DNA of 64,000 nt, taken from an uncultured Alphaproteobacteria bacterium. Lineage in GTDB: Bacteria > Pseudomonadota > Alphaproteobacteria > JALCBB01. The position numbers and the translations under genes were made by a program. Positions within the stretch are counted from its first letter, which is position 1. Every line of letters begins with the position of its first letter. Under the pieces are notes generated by a model. The model had not been told where the DNA came from and searched no databases. It saw only the letters and a program-made list of their open reading frames with translations. The stretch spans positions 1,558,295 through 1,622,294 of the forward strand of contig OY279575.1 in NCBI GenBank assembly GCA_958267355.1, given 5' to 3'. Shown in pieces: positions 63,637 through 64,000 of this stretch.

Positions 63637-64000
63637 TTAATCTTCTTCGGCTTCGGCGGCGTATTGTCCGTGGCGGAAGAAATAGATCGCGTCAGCAACA
63701 TGGACAATATGGTCTCCCGCCCGTTCCAAGACTCGTGCCACCGAAAACCACCGCATAACATCATCCACCGAACAGTTGCCCGCTTCGTTTTCTTTACGCA
63801 GAAGTTCCATAAAATCGCGGAACAGAAGATTAATCTTTTCGTCTTCTTCTTCAGCTTGGGCTAAAATGAGCTCTGTGCCGTTTTGGTAATCTTCCATCAC
63901 CGCCCGCAAAAGCCGTGCTGTCGCCTGCGTCATTGTGCCAATTGCCGCCGTCAAGTCGGCACTCAAGGGACGCTGTAAGTGTCTGCCCCGCCGCGTCAGG
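63637..64000 (-). CDS. phoU: PhoU-like phosphate signalling protein, N-terminus cut by window edge
   Basis: C-terminal part of a PhoU-type helical bundle. Visible marks are DEKINLLFRDFMELL (the E/DxxxD metal pattern of PhoU) and ARVLERAGDHIVHVADAIYF, equivalent to the second-repeat ARxLERxxDHxxNIAE block. The frame is open to base 64000, so about half the protein is missing. PhoU represses PhoR/PhoB signalling and tunes the Pst importer. A TTG at 63966 is not the real start, because the helix continues upstream. Confidence 0.85.
   Translation of the reverse strand, partial: LTRRGRHLQRPLSADLTAAIGTMTQATARLLRAVMEDYQNGTELILAQAEEEDEKINLLFRDFMELLRKENEAGNCSVDDVMRWFSVARVLERAGDHIVHVADAIYFFRHGQYAAEAEED

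Overview
The window is a gene-dense chromosomal segment of an alphaproteobacterium. The lineage call rests on several features: alphaproteobacterial gene order (ntrY-ntrX-trkA-dat-hfq-hflX; dapF-mtaB-ftsY; a DUF3576 lipoprotein before leuS-lptE-holA; pdhA-pdhB-pdhC with lipA and ratA), a fused ispDF gene, a lipoyl domain on the E1 beta subunit of pyruvate dehydrogenase, a 1,764-residue NAD-glutamate dehydrogenase and a hemC-hemD-mitofilin-like cluster. The order cannot be fixed from sequence alone. No phage genes, transposase, rRNA or CRISPR array were seen. One tRNA (Gly, GCC) is present.

Layout. 1-7844, minus strand: translation and tRNA genes (lepA cut by the left edge, tgt, queA) behind a YnjBCD-type ABC importer. 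7874-9765, minus: an EVE-domain protein and tsaD. 9872-14096, plus: hemC with a triplicated leader, hemD, a mitofilin-like membrane protein with an N-terminal HTH, and a short HemY-like protein. 14290-19330, plus: DUF3576 lipoprotein, leuS, lptE, holA. 19607-26809: pyrE (minus), then thiM, thiE, dapF, an inserted HNH nuclease gene, mtaB and ftsY (plus). 26744-39457, minus: hfq-hflX-rluD-rpoH-dusA, then dat, trkA, ntrX and ntrY. 39603-43503, plus: ispDF, pgpA, pncC/cinA and a CPBP protease. 43492-49583, minus: ftsB, pdhA-pdhB-pdhC-lipA, ratA. 49862-59168, plus: a Bax-inhibitor-1 protein, xth, an MFS transporter, tRNA-Gly and gdhB. 59336-64000, minus: phoU (cut by the right edge), rpe, a heparinase II/III-like protein and purH.

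The most unusual property is repeat biology. Almost every intergenic gap holds its own degenerate minisatellite with a 12-50 bp unit. Many conserved genes carry 12-nt (four-codon) tandem expansions in loops or tails: leuS, pdhA, gdhB, hfq, ynjD, ntrY, thiE and the heparinase-like gene. In addition, a dispersed element of about 55-105 bp with a palindromic core sits in frame inside two unrelated enzymes, IspDF (four copies) and RluD (two copies, opposite orientation), with a probable relative upstream of hemC. This resembles the Rickettsia palindromic elements. Other oddities are three 102-bp copies of the hemC start region, a pyruvate dehydrogenase E2 with no lipoyl domain, a DapF with its second catalytic cysteine replaced by serine, and a 283-residue Hfq.
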